DNA of 64,000 bases. It comes from BP-133 sp040756995. GTDB lineage: Bacteria > Actinomycetota > Acidimicrobiia > IMCC26256 > BP-133. The notes below the pieces were generated by a model. The model made no database searches, was not told where the DNA came from, and saw only the letters and a program-made list of their open reading frames with translations. Each line of letters begins with the position of its first letter. The stretch's first letter is position 1. Positions 30,527 to 39,230 of this stretch are shown one piece after another. The DNA lies in NCBI GenBank assembly GCA_040756995.1, contig JBFLYK010000007.1, positions 62,001 to 126,000 of the forward strand. Direction: 5' to 3'. Made by a program: the position numbers and the translations under genes.

Positions 30527-32245
30527 ATGGCTCCCCAGCCGACGAACCCCAAGAAGATGCCCTTCGAGAAGTACCGGCCGTTCCTTCCGCTCGTGCTCGA
30601 GGACCGCACGTGGCCGAACAAGCGGATCGAGAAGGCCCCCTTGTGGTGTTCCGTCGACCTCCGGGACGGCAACCAGGCGCTGATCGAGCCGATGGACCCC
30701 GTCCGCAAGCGGCGCATGTTCGAGACCGTGGTCCACATGGGGTTCAAGGAGATCGAGGTCGGCTTCCCCTCGGCGAGCCAGCCCGACTTCGACTTCGTGC
30801 GCCAACTCATCGAAGAGGACCTCGTCCCTGAGGACGTCACCATCCAGGTCCTCACCCAGTGCCGGCCCGAGCTCATCGAGCGCACCTACGAGAGCCTCAA
30901 GGGCTGCCGCCGGGCCATCGTCCACTTCTACAACTCGACGTCGATCCTCCAGCGGCGGGTCGTGTTCGGCCTCGACAAGCCCGGCATCACCCAGATCGCC
31001 GTCGACGCCGCCAAGCTCTGCCGCAAGCTCGAGCAGACCATGGGCGACTCGGTCATCCTCTACGAGTACAGCCCCGAGAGCTTCACCGGCACCGAGATCG
31101 ACTACGCCATCGAGATCTGCGCCGCCGTCACCGACGCCATCGAGCCGACCGACGAACGCAAGCTGATCCTCAACCTGCCGGCCACGGTGGAGATGTACAC
31201 GCCGAACATCTACGGCGACGTCATCGAGTACTTCCACCGCAACGTGCCCAACCGGGACAAGATCGTGCTGTCGCTGCACCCGCACAACGACCGGGGCTGC
31301 GCGGTGGCCGCCGCCGAGTTCGGCGTGATGGCCGGTGCCGACCGGGTCGAGGGAACGCTGTTCGGCAACGGCGAACGGACCGGCAACGTCGACGTCGTCA
31401 CCATCGCCATGAACCTCTTCAGCCAGGGCGTCGACCCCGAGCTCGACATCTCCGACATCGACGCGCTCCGCCGGGTCGCCGAGTACTGCAACCGCCTGCC
31501 GGTCCACCCCCGGCACCCGTACGTCGGCGACCTCGTCTACACCGCTTTCTCCGGCAGCCACCAGGACGCCATCAAGAAGGGCTTCGAAGCGCTCGGTACC
31601 GACTACGAGGTGTGGGAGGTGCCGTACCTCCCCATCGACCCCAAGCACACCGGCCGCAGCTACGAGGCGGTGATCCGGGTCAACAGCCAGTCAGGCAAGG
31701 GCGGAGTGGCCTACATCATGAAGGCCGAGCACGGCTTCGACCTTCCCCGCCGGCTCCAGATCGAGTTCTCCCGCACGATCCAGACGATCACCGAGGACAC
31801 CGGCACCGAGATCTCGCCCGTCCGCATGTGGGAGGCGTTCGAGAACGAGTACTTCCACTTCCCGGTGGACGGGTCGGTCGAGCTCATTTCCCACGAGACG
31901 ACGACCGGCTCGACCGGCGCCAAGGTCACGGCCCAGCTCACCGTCAACGGCGAGCACCGCACCGTCATCGGTCAGGGCAACGGCCCCATCGACGCCTTCG
32001 TGGCTGCGCTGCAGGCCGACCTCGGCATCGACATCGACGTCGTCGACTACTCGGAGCACGCGGTCGGCACGGGTTCGGACGCCAGCGCCGTCGCCTACGT
32101 CGAGACCCAGGCCGGCGACGGCACGATCCTGTGGGGTGTGGGCCGCCACGAAAGCATCCTCACCGCCTCACTGCGGGCGATCGTGAGCGCCGTGAACCGT
32201 CGCCGGCGCCAGGAGCGGGTGATCGAGCCGCACCGGCCGTACTAA
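30527..32245 (+). CDS. leuA: 2-isopropylmalate synthase
   Basis: Committed step of leucine synthesis, condensing acetyl-CoA with 2-oxoisovalerate. 572 residues, the long actinobacterial type; ATG at 30527 after AAGGAAGGA, with an unlikely alternative 15 codons upstream. DRE-TIM motif CSVDLRDGNQALIEPM, YEYSPESFTGTE, metal region SLHPHNDRGCAVAAAE, GNGERTGNVD, and the C-terminal regulatory domain (GQGNGPIDAFVAAL) that binds leucine for feedback inhibition. Control is thus double: attenuation by the leader and allosteric inhibition. It converges with serA, the stop codons overlapping by 4 bases. Confidence 0.97.
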   Translation: MAPQPTNPKKMPFEKYRPFLPLVLEDRTWPNKRIEKAPLWCSVDLRDGNQALIEPMDPVRKRRMFETVVHMGFKEIEVGFPSASQPDFDFVRQLIEEDLVPEDVTIQVLTQCRPELIERTYESLKGCRRAIVHFYNSTSILQRRVVFGLDKPGITQIAVDAAKLCRKLEQTMGDSVILYEYSPESFTGTEIDYAIEICAAVTDAIEPTDERKLILNLPATVEMYTPNIYGDVIEYFHRNVPNRDKIVLSLHPHNDRGCAVAAAEFGVMAGADRVEGTLFGNGERTGNVDVVTIAMNLFSQGVDPELDISDIDALRRVAEYCNRLPVHPRHPYVGDLVYTAFSGSHQDAIKKGFEALGTDYEVWEVPYLPIDPKHTGRSYEAVIRVNSQSGKGGVAYIMKAEHGFDLPRRLQIEFSRTIQTITEDTGTEISPVRMWEAFENEYFHFPVDGSVELISHETTTGSTGAKVTAQLTVNGEHRTVIGQGNGPIDAFVAALQADLGIDIDVVDYSEHAVGTGSDASAVAYVETQAGDGTILWGVGRHESILTASLRAIVSAVNRRRRQERVIEPHRPY

Positions 32246-33828
32246 TCGAGATCGATCGCCTTGGCATCGAGGATTCCGGGCTGCGTCCGGAGTTCCTCGA
32301 CGACTTCGGTGGGGACGGGCGAGTCCGTGGCCAGCACCATCAGCGCGTGCTCGCCGGTCGGGCCGCGGCCCAGGGCCATGTCGGAGATGTTGACCTGGGC
32401 CCGGCCCAGCGTCGAGCCGACCGCGCCGATCATGCCGGGCCGGTCGTCGTTGCGGACGACCAGCATGTGGCGCGACGGCGGCAGGTCGACGATGTGATCG
32501 TCGATGCCGACGATGCGGGGCTGTTCGTTGCGGCCGGCCAACGTGCCGGCCACGGCGACATTGCGGCCGCCGATCGAGCCGCGGATCGAGATGAGGTTCA
32601 CGTAGTCCCGGGACGACGACGTCTTCGTCTCCCGCACGACCAGGCCGCGCTCCTCGGCCAGCTGCGGGGCATTGACGAAGCTCACCGGCTCGGCGGAGAT
32701 CGGTGCGAACAGACCCTTCAGCACTGACAGCCCGAGAATGCGGCAGTCGTAGTCGGCCACCTGGCCCTCGAACGACAGCTCCAGTGCCTCCACCACCCCG
32801 CCGGCCAGCCCGCTGAACAGGCGGCCGAGCCGCTCGGCCAGCGGCAGGAACCGCCGCACCGTCTCCGACGCCTCCCCGGCGGCGATGTTCACCGCGTAGG
32901 GCACGAAGTCGCCCCGCAACGCCAACACCACCTGCTCGGCGATGGTCTGCCCCGCCTTGTCCTGCGCCTCGGCCGTCGAGGCACCGAGGTGCGGCGTGAC
33001 CACCACACTTTCGAGCTCGAACAGCGGGCTCTTGGTCGTCGGCTCCTCGGCGAACACGTCGAGAGCCGCACCCTGCACCCGGCCGGAGACGATGGCCTCG
33101 TAGAGCGCCTCCTCGTCGACGATCCCGCCCCGGGCGACGTTGATCACGCGGATTCCCGGCTTGGCCTGGGCCAGCAGATCCCGACCGATGAGGCCGAGGG
33201 TGTCGGGGGTCCTGGGCAGGTGGATCGTGAGGAAGTCGGACTGGGCGGCCACCTCGGCGACGGTCGGCAGCAGGTCGACGCCCATCTGGCGGGCCCGCTC
33301 GGCGCTCACGTAGGGGTCGTAGGCGATGAGGTGCATCCCGAAGGCCAGTGCCCGCTGGGCGACCAGCCCGCCGATCCGGCCGAGGCCGATGATGCCGAGC
33401 GTCTTGCCGTGGAGCTCGACGCCCTCCCACTTGGACCGCCGCCAGTTCCCCGCCTTCAGGTCGGCGTCGGCCTGGGGGACGTTGCGGGCCTGGGAGATCA
33501 ACAGCGCAAGCGTGTGCTCGGCGGCGGAGAGGATGTTCGACTGCGGGGCATTGACCACCATCACGCCCTTGCGGGTGGCGGTGGCCACGTCCACGTTGTC
33601 GAGCCCGATCCCGGCCCGTCCGACGACCACGAGCTCCGTCCCGGCCTCGAGGACATCGGCGTTGACCTGCGTCGCGCTGCGGATGATCAACGCCGAAGCG
33701 CCCCGCACCGCGCTGAGCAGCTCCTCCGGTGACAAGCCGACGGCGACGTCGACGTCGAAGCCGGCGGCCGTCAGCGTCTCCATGGCCACCTGGGCCAGCG
33801 GTTCGGTGATGAGGACTCGGGAAGCCAT
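32242..33828 (-). CDS. serA: D-3-phosphoglycerate dehydrogenase
   Basis: First step of serine synthesis from 3-phosphoglycerate with NAD. 528 residues, the long form found in actinobacteria: catalytic and nucleotide domains at about 1-315 (GRAGIGLDNVD, LGIIGLGRIGGLVAQRA, VNVARGGIVDEEAL, TPHLGASTAEAQ), the intervening ASB domain and a C-terminal ACT domain (MLVVRNDDRPGMIGAVGSTL) for serine feedback. TAGCCT at 33842-33837 lies 8 bases upstream of the ATG, so the mRNA is probably leaderless. Confidence 0.97.
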   Translation of the reverse strand: MASRVLITEPLAQVAMETLTAAGFDVDVAVGLSPEELLSAVRGASALIIRSATQVNADVLEAGTELVVVGRAGIGLDNVDVATATRKGVMVVNAPQSNILSAAEHTLALLISQARNVPQADADLKAGNWRRSKWEGVELHGKTLGIIGLGRIGGLVAQRALAFGMHLIAYDPYVSAERARQMGVDLLPTVAEVAAQSDFLTIHLPRTPDTLGLIGRDLLAQAKPGIRVINVARGGIVDEEALYEAIVSGRVQGAALDVFAEEPTTKSPLFELESVVVTPHLGASTAEAQDKAGQTIAEQVVLALRGDFVPYAVNIAAGEASETVRRFLPLAERLGRLFSGLAGGVVEALELSFEGQVADYDCRILGLSVLKGLFAPISAEPVSFVNAPQLAEERGLVVRETKTSSSRDYVNLISIRGSIGGRNVAVAGTLAGRNEQPRIVGIDDHIVDLPPSRHMLVVRNDDRPGMIGAVGSTLGRAQVNISDMALGRGPTGEHALMVLATDSPVPTEVVEELRTQPGILDAKAIDLD

Positions 33829-33926
33829 GAACAGTCAGGCTAATCGGGCCGCTGGCGCCGCCTCCCAGCCGGGTCGGGGCACCCGGTCCACCAACCACCT
33901 CTGACCGGCGCGTACCCTATGTCCCC

Positions 33927-35147
33927 ATGCCTCGGCGCCCTTCGCCCGCCCCGGTGTGGGCGTTGCTGTGCCTCGTCAGCCTGCTCCTCGTCGGCGCTTT
34001 CGCCGCCGGCCCGGCCGCCGCGCCGGCCGGCGCCCAGGCGGCCCCACCACCCGGGCAGCCCTGGCCGGCGAAAGCCTGGATCCTCGTCGACGCCGACACC
34101 GGCAAGGTCCTCGACGCCTTCAACGAGCACGAGGCCCTGCCCCCGGCCAGCACCCAGAAGATCATGACGGCGCTCGTCGCCACCGAGAAGCTGTCCCAGG
34201 ACGCCAGCTTCACCGTGGGGACGGTCGCCGCCGCCCAGGCGGCCATGAAGATCGGCATGACGGCCGGCGAACAGTGGACACTCGGTCCCGCCCTGCACTC
34301 GCTGATGATGGTCTCGGCCAACGACGCCGCCTACGCCCTGGCCGAGGCGGCCTCCGGCTCCCTCGAGGCCTTCGCCGCCGACATGAACGCCGCCGCCGCC
34401 CGCTACGGCATGGTCGACAGCCACTTCCTCGACCCGGCCGGCTTCGACGGCAGCGAAGGCTTCAACGGCGGCAGCCGGATCAGCGCCTACGACCTGGCCG
34501 TCGCCGCCCGGAACTACCTGTCGATCCCCGAACTGGCCGCCATCGTGGGTTTGCGGGAGTACCGCTTCCAAGGGCCCAGCGGACGGTCCCACGTCCTCTA
34601 CAACCACAACAAGCTGCTGGCCCGCTATCCGGGCGCCACCGGCCTCAAGACCGGTTACACGAGCCTGGCCGGCAGCACCTTCGTCGGGACCGCCACGCGC
34701 GACGGCCGGACGATGATCGCCGTGGTGCTCAACACCACCAACATGTACGGGATCGCCGCGGCCCTGCTCGACAAGGGTTTCGCCACCCCGGCCGACGCCC
34801 CGGGCCTTGGTGTCACGCTCCCGCCCGTCCGGGCGCAGGTCTTCCGGCCGGTGGCCGTCGTCCCCAACCAGGCGGTGGTCGAGCAGCATCCCGTCGAGAG
34901 CGGCGGAGGATCCCGGACCGTGACCGTCCTGTTCTTCCTCGTGGCCTCGACCGCCGGCTTGGTGGTGGCGCTGCGCCGGCGGGCCGAGCGCCGCCGCCGG
35001 GCCCGGGCCGAGCGGCGTCGACGGATGGCCGAGATGCGCCGCGCGGCCTACCTGGCGGCCCTCAACGACGACAGCTGGGACATCGAAATGGCCATTCCGG
35101 TTCAGGGCCAATTCGACACGCTGGCCCCGCTGCCGACCCGCGAATAG
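33927..35147 (+). CDS. D-alanyl-D-alanine carboxypeptidase (low-molecular-mass PBP)
   Basis: Trims pentapeptide stems of peptidoglycan at the outer membrane face. 406 residues: signal peptide at about 1-37, then the serine DD-peptidase domain with SxxK at S75-K78 (ASTQKIM), SxN at S130-N132 (SAND) and KTG at 241-243 (GLKTGYT). The C-terminal part has a membrane helix (VTVLFFLVASTAGLVVAL) and a very basic cytoplasmic tail (RRRAERRRRARAERRRR), so it is anchored at both a cleavable N-terminus and a C-terminal helix. TACCCT at 33913-33918 suggests a near-leaderless transcript. Confidence 0.93.
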   Translation: MPRRPSPAPVWALLCLVSLLLVGAFAAGPAAAPAGAQAAPPPGQPWPAKAWILVDADTGKVLDAFNEHEALPPASTQKIMTALVATEKLSQDASFTVGTVAAAQAAMKIGMTAGEQWTLGPALHSLMMVSANDAAYALAEAASGSLEAFAADMNAAAARYGMVDSHFLDPAGFDGSEGFNGGSRISAYDLAVAARNYLSIPELAAIVGLREYRFQGPSGRSHVLYNHNKLLARYPGATGLKTGYTSLAGSTFVGTATRDGRTMIAVVLNTTNMYGIAAALLDKGFATPADAPGLGVTLPPVRAQVFRPVAVVPNQAVVEQHPVESGGGSRTVTVLFFLVASTAGLVVALRRRAERRRRARAERRRRMAEMRRAAYLAALNDDSWDIEMAIPVQGQFDTLAPLPTRE

Positions 35148-35275
35148 GACGAATCGGACCGTTATCAGCCCGCTTCGTTTCCGGTTCTGCGGCTGACGGG
35201 TACATCGCGGGCAACACAAGAAGCGGGGCTGGAAGATTCTCCACCCCGATGGTCGTTGACCGGGAGGTCGCTGGC

Positions 35276-35491
35276 ATGGGTATCGGTGTGAGTCTGTTCC
35301 TCCTCGCTGCTGGAGCCATTCTCACGTTCGCCGTCGACGTGACGACAGAGGGCGTCGACCTCGACACGATCGGCGTGATCCTGATGATCGTGGGCGGGAT
35401 TGGTCTGCTCCTGTTCCTCACCGTTTGGGGTTCGTGGGGTCCGGACCGGCGTGAGGACCGCGTCGTCACACGCGAACGAGAAATCGTCTAA
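35276..35491 (+). CDS. DUF6458-family small membrane protein
   Basis: 71 residues; ATG at 35276 after CGGGAGG. Two membrane helices: MGIGVSLFLLAAGAILTFAV and IGVILMIVGGIGLLLFLTVW, separated by an acidic turn, then a charged tail. This is the compact layout of actinobacterial DUF6458 proteins; function unknown. It is followed 22 bases later by a strong terminator. Confidence 0.85.
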   Translation: MGIGVSLFLLAAGAILTFAVDVTTEGVDLDTIGVILMIVGGIGLLLFLTVWGSWGPDRREDRVVTREREIV

Positions 35492-35513
35492 CGCCATTTT
35501 CCAAAAACATGCA

Positions 35514-35546
35514 GGAGGGCCGCCTTTTGGGCGGCCCTCCCTTTTT
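35514..35546 (+). terminator. intrinsic terminator after the DUF6458 gene
   Basis: Perfect 11-bp stem GGAGGGCCGCC / GGCGGCCCTCC with loop TTTTG, followed by C and five T. An A-run at 35502-35506 gives a weaker T-tract on the other strand, so it may also stop the converging HugZ-like gene. Confidence 0.92.
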
Positions 35547-35566
35547 ATGGAAAACCCATACGTCAT

Positions 35567-36391
35567 TCAGCCGCCGCGGGCCCGCTCCACCAGACGGATC
35601 ATGGCCGGCCGCACGGCCGCCGGGGTGGCCACCGCCGCGTCGAAGCCGAGGCGGAGCGCCGCCCTGCCGTTGGGCCCGCTCACGATCAGGTCGAAGCCGT
35701 AGCGGTCCACGGCCGTCATGACGGCCTCGCGGGCGTCGCTCCGCCCGCCGAGCACCCTGGCCATCAGGACGAGGGAGTCGGCGTGGTCGGCGTTCATGTG
35801 CTCCAGGATCCCGACCGCCGCCTCCCCCGCCAGCGGGTCGGGTTCCGCCGCCGCGTAGTCGGCGGCGTCGACCCAACTCATGCGTCCGTAGCCGCCGACA
35901 TAGCGGACGCCGCGGACCTCCAGCCGCCAGAACGAGAAGTCGCCGAAGTCGATGTAGTAGGACGAGGCGGGATTGGCGGCCAGGTACCGGTCGCGCACCG
36001 CCGGTCGCTCCTCGCCCTCCACCGGCAGCAGATCGCCGATGAGCGTCACCCGTCCGGCGGCCAGCGGGTCGCTGCCCTCCGGGAACGGCTCCGTGACGAT
36101 GAGACTGGCCCGGGGGTCGGCGGCGGCGTTGCGGGTGTGCTCGGCCATGGTGGAGACGAACACGATCGGCCGGCCGATCTCATCGAGGGCGTAGGTGGCC
36201 ACAGAACCGAACGGGTACCCCGGCGGGTCGAGGGCCACGGTGGACAGCACGCCCCGGTTGGCCGCCGCCACCAGCGTGCGGGCCCGTTCGGCGTGGGTCG
36301 GCTCCGGCGCCGGCGGCGGCGCGGCACCGGCGTCATCCCCGTTGACCTGCCCCTCTCCCATTCCGGCCGGCAACTGATGCCCTGTCGACAT
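35567..36391 (-). CDS. HugZ-like PPOX/DUF2470 protein
   Basis: 274 residues. Pyridoxamine-oxidase-like split barrel at about 35-180 (ANRGVLSTVALDPPGYPFGSV, FVSTMAEHTRNAAADPRASL) followed by a DUF2470 helical domain at about 190-270 (ILEHMNADHADSLVLMARV, VDRYGFDLIV). This two-domain layout occurs in HugZ-type haem utilisation/degradation proteins and plant glutamyl-tRNA reductase binding relatives. The His in EHMNADHAD are the conserved ones. The role in haem metabolism is family-based. Confidence 0.88.
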   Translation of the reverse strand: MSTGHQLPAGMGEGQVNGDDAGAAPPPAPEPTHAERARTLVAAANRGVLSTVALDPPGYPFGSVATYALDEIGRPIVFVSTMAEHTRNAAADPRASLIVTEPFPEGSDPLAAGRVTLIGDLLPVEGEERPAVRDRYLAANPASSYYIDFGDFSFWRLEVRGVRYVGGYGRMSWVDAADYAAAEPDPLAGEAAVGILEHMNADHADSLVLMARVLGGRSDAREAVMTAVDRYGFDLIVSGPNGRAALRLGFDAAVATPAAVRPAMIRLVERARGG

Positions 36392-36655
36392 GGCCCGGAT
36401 CCTACGGGGACCTACCCGGAAGTCCCCGTCCGGCCGGGGCCTTCGGTGTGGCCAAAGAGGTCTATGCGTAAAGCTGCGTTGACGCTATTCGGGTGCCCAT
36501 CGCTGACCCTCAGTGAAAACTCCGCTTGCTATGGCACCTCCTGTTGTTTTAGTTTCCTCAATTGGTCGATTTCTTCCATTTAGTCACTGCTCAATAGAGT
36601 TAATTGGTGTTGTCCGTTGTTATCGATTGAAGCCCATTGAAAGGAACATCGACCT
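36392..36655. other. visibly AT-richer intergenic stretch
   Basis: A 264-base gap. From about 36460 onward the sequence is clearly poorer in G and C than the rest of the window, with runs such as TTGTTTTAGTTTCC and AATAGAGTTAATTGG. It must hold the promoter of the downstream small secreted protein (AAAGGA precedes its ATG). No RNA gene or terminator recognised. Confidence 0.5.
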
Positions 36656-36889
36656 ATGAGGGCCAAAGTTGCTGGTGTTGTTCTTGTTGCATCTGGGCTG
36701 TTTGGGGCGGTTGCGATGACGGCGGCGCCCGCCACGTTCCAAGTCGCGGCCCGAGGCGGCGGCCACGATCACGCCGAAGGCGACCACGGACAGGAAGGCT
36801 GGTGCATCGCCCAGCGCGAGTCCGTCGTTGGCCCGGTGTGCGTGGACATCCACGACGTTGACGTTCTGAGCGATATCCTCAATACGTAA
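36656..36889 (+). CDS. small secreted protein with Cys pair
   Basis: 77 residues. Signal peptide at about 1-32 (VAGVVLVASGLFGAVAMTAAPA), a His/Gly/Asp-rich stretch (GGGHDHAEGDHGQEG), then GWCIAQRESVVGPVCVDIHDVDV with two Cys. The first 20 codons use GTT, GCT, CTT and GCA repeatedly, unlike neighbouring genes, and the upstream region is AT-rich, hinting at foreign origin or special expression. The His-rich segment could bind metal. Not recognised. Confidence 0.65.
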   Translation: MRAKVAGVVLVASGLFGAVAMTAAPATFQVAARGGGHDHAEGDHGQEGWCIAQRESVVGPVCVDIHDVDVLSDILNT

Positions 36890-36907
36890 CAAGCGCCCCT
36901 TTGGTAC

Positions 36908-36927
36908 CGGAGCCACCCCGGGCTCCG
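36908..36927 (+). terminator. hairpin after the small secreted protein
   Basis: CGGAGCC-ACCCCG-GGCTCCG, a perfect 7-bp stem 19 bases after the stop codon, without a T-tract. Possible weak terminator. Confidence 0.4.
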
Positions 36928-36997
36928 CCCTACTGATCGGGCCCGTGATGGGAGGCGACTGCTGAGCCGCTCAGAACGAACCGACCAAGGGACGAGC

Positions 36998-38863
36998 ATG
37001 ACTGAGGGAACCGACCGAACCCCCGGGCTTCGCCTGCCCGGGGGTTCGCACGTCCGGATGAGAACGGCCGGGTCCATGCTGCTGCTCGTCGCCCTCACCG
37101 CCCCGCTGGTCGGGGCGTCCCGGGGTGGAGCGGCGACGACCAGCATCACGACCTCGCTCAGTTCGACCGGCTCGGCCAACGCGAAATCGAGCTTCAGCTT
37201 CCGACCCTGGATCAGCGGGGACGGACGCTATGTCGCGTTCGACTCCGACTCGGCCGCCCTCGTGGCGGGCGACACGAACCGGGTCCGGGACGTGTTCGTC
37301 TACGACCGCGAGAACGGCACCGTGGAGCGCGTGAGCGTCGGCCCCGGCGGGGCGCAGGCCAACGGTGACAGCCAGCGCCCGACGCTCTCGGGTGACGGCC
37401 GGCTGGTGGCCTTCTGGTCGGCGGCCGAGAACCTCGTCGACAGCGACACCAACAAGGTCACCGACTGCTTCGTCCACGACCGCCTGACCCACGAGACGTT
37501 CCGGGTCGATCTCGGGCCGGAGAACGTCGAGGCCAACGGGGAGTGCGCCCGGCCCGTCATCAGCAGCGACGGCAAGCTGGTGGCCTACGAGTCGTCGGCC
37601 ACGAACCTCGAGAAGCCGACCGTCCTCGGCAAGACGACCGACACCAACAAGGCCCGCGACGTCTTCCTCCGTGACCTGGAGGAGGGCACGACGCGCCGGA
37701 TCAGCGTCAGCACCGAGGGCAAGCAGGGTATGGGCGACAGCGTGCGGCCGGCCTTCTCGGCCAACGGGCGCTACGTCGCCTTCCAGTCCGACGCCGCGCT
37801 GCAGTCCGATGACACCAACAAGAAGACCGACGTCTATCTCCACGACCTCGACACGAAGGAGACGACTCGGGTCAGCATCGGGCCGGGTGGGGTCGAGGGC
37901 AACGGCGGCAGCTTCAGCCCTTCGCTGAACGCCGACGGCCGCCTCCTGTCGTACTGGTCGAACGCCTCCAACCTCGTCTCGGGCGACAACAACAAGGCGG
38001 GGGACGTGTTCGTCTTCGACCGGACGGACGGGAGCACGACCCGGATCAGCCTTGCGGCCGGGGACGTCCAGGGCGACGGCATGTCGGCGGACCCGTCGAT
38101 GAGCCCCGACGGACGCTATGTGGCCTTCTGGTCGGCGGCGGCCAACCTGGTGCCGGACGACACCAACGGGAAGCGGGACATCTTCCTCCACGACCGGGAG
38201 AACGGGACGGTCACCCGGGTGAGCGTGGCCGACGACGGCACCGAGGCCGACGGCGACAGCTTCAGCCCGAACATCGGCGCCGGCGGCGGACTCGTGGCCT
38301 TCGACTCGTCGGCGAGGACGCTCGTCCCCGACGACCCGAAGACCAGGGGCAGCGACATCTTCCTCCACTGGGACGACATGCCCCAGGGCGCCGCCCCGCC
38401 CGCCGACCAGGGCAACCCCCCGCCCACCAACCAGCCGGCCGGGCCCAAGGATCAGTCGGCCCCGTCGGACCAGCAGTCCGCCCCGTCGGACCAGCAGTCG
38501 GCCCCGTCGGATCAGTCGGCGCCATCGGACCAGCAGTCCGCCCCGTCGGACCAGCAGTCCGCCCCGTCGGACCAGCAGTCCGCCCCGTCGGACCAGCAGT
38601 CGGCCCCGTCGGACCAGTCCGCCCCGTCGGATCAAAGCTCCTCCACCGACCAGTCGCCTCCGTCCGGCAACGGGGCCGGCGACCAGTCATCACCACCCGA
38701 CAATGCCGCCACGGACCAGTCGGCTCCGCCGGACAACGCCGGCCCGGATGACGCCCCGGCGGACAACGCCAAGTCCGGTGAGGCGAAGGCCGGCAAGGCC
38801 AAGAGCACGAAGAGCGACAACGCCAAGGGCGACCGGGCCAAGGCGAAGAATGGGCGCCGCTGA
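36998..38863 (+). CDS. secreted TolB/PD40-like beta-propeller with PSDQQSA repeat tail
   Basis: 621 residues; export signal near 20-45 (MLLLVALTAPLVGASRGGA). Residues about 60-460 are seven or so PD40/WD40-like blades, each with SxDGRYVAFxS, DTNxxxDVFVxDRxxGTxxRVS, as in TolB-type propellers. The rest is low complexity: nine SAPSD units in a QSAPSDQ/QSAPSD tandem (about 38456-38636), then Ala/Asn/Asp-rich and finally Lys-rich. The tail would be flexible, possibly a wall or surface spacer. It overlaps the cupin gene by 14 bases. Function unknown. Confidence 0.85.
   Translation: MTEGTDRTPGLRLPGGSHVRMRTAGSMLLLVALTAPLVGASRGGAATTSITTSLSSTGSANAKSSFSFRPWISGDGRYVAFDSDSAALVAGDTNRVRDVFVYDRENGTVERVSVGPGGAQANGDSQRPTLSGDGRLVAFWSAAENLVDSDTNKVTDCFVHDRLTHETFRVDLGPENVEANGECARPVISSDGKLVAYESSATNLEKPTVLGKTTDTNKARDVFLRDLEEGTTRRISVSTEGKQGMGDSVRPAFSANGRYVAFQSDAALQSDDTNKKTDVYLHDLDTKETTRVSIGPGGVEGNGGSFSPSLNADGRLLSYWSNASNLVSGDNNKAGDVFVFDRTDGSTTRISLAAGDVQGDGMSADPSMSPDGRYVAFWSAAANLVPDDTNGKRDIFLHDRENGTVTRVSVADDGTEADGDSFSPNIGAGGGLVAFDSSARTLVPDDPKTRGSDIFLHWDDMPQGAAPPADQGNPPPTNQPAGPKDQSAPSDQQSAPSDQQSAPSDQSAPSDQQSAPSDQQSAPSDQQSAPSDQQSAPSDQSAPSDQSSSTDQSPPSGNGAGDQSSPPDNAATDQSAPPDNAGPDDAPADNAKSGEAKAGKAKSTKSDNAKGDRAKAKNGRR
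38456..38636 (+). repeat. in-frame 18/21-bp tandem repeat
   Basis: Repeats of a CAGTCCGCCCCGTCGGAC unit, alternately with and without an added CAG codon, giving nine SAPSD peptides. Units are nearly identical in DNA, so copy number is likely variable between strains. Confidence 0.85.
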
Positions 38864-39230
38864 TCCCGTCCGCCACGTTCCGCCCGGGGACCGGGTGCCG
38901 GGCCACCCCACGCCGGGCATGGTCCGGGAGCAGGCCGTGTCGACCGACGGGATGTGGGCCGGGTTCGTGACCACGGAGGCCGGGGCCACCACGGCCTGGC
39001 ATCACCACGGCGACTACGAGTCGACGATCTACGTGGCCCATGGGCGGTGCCGGCTCGATTCGGGCCCCGGTGGTGAGTTGACCGTCGACGCCGGGCCGGG
39101 CGACTTCGTCTACGTCCCGCCGTGGGCCATCCACCGGGAACACAATCCCGGCGACGAGGAGAGCCACCTGATCGTCTTCCGGGCCGGATCCGGCCCGGCG
39201 GTCATCAACGTCGACGGTCCAGCCGAGTAA
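38850..39230 (+). CDS. single-domain cupin
   Basis: 126 residues from the ATG at 38850, inside the end of the propeller gene. Cupin motif 1: TTAWHHHGDYESTIYVAHG; motif 2: PGDFVYVPPWAIHREHNPG. The His pair and Glu are the usual metal ligands. Candidates are small dioxygenases, isomerases or binding proteins; no substrate can be named. Its 3' end overlaps the convergent LPxTG gene by 26 bases. Confidence 0.85.
   Translation: MGAADPVRHVPPGDRVPGHPTPGMVREQAVSTDGMWAGFVTTEAGATTAWHHHGDYESTIYVAHGRCRLDSGPGGELTVDAGPGDFVYVPPWAIHREHNPGDEESHLIVFRAGSGPAVINVDGPAE

Noticed and set aside
38456..38636. CRISPR-like repeat array
   Set aside because: Units are contiguous, in frame and without spacers; it is a coding tandem repeat. 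No CRISPR array was seen anywhere in the window.
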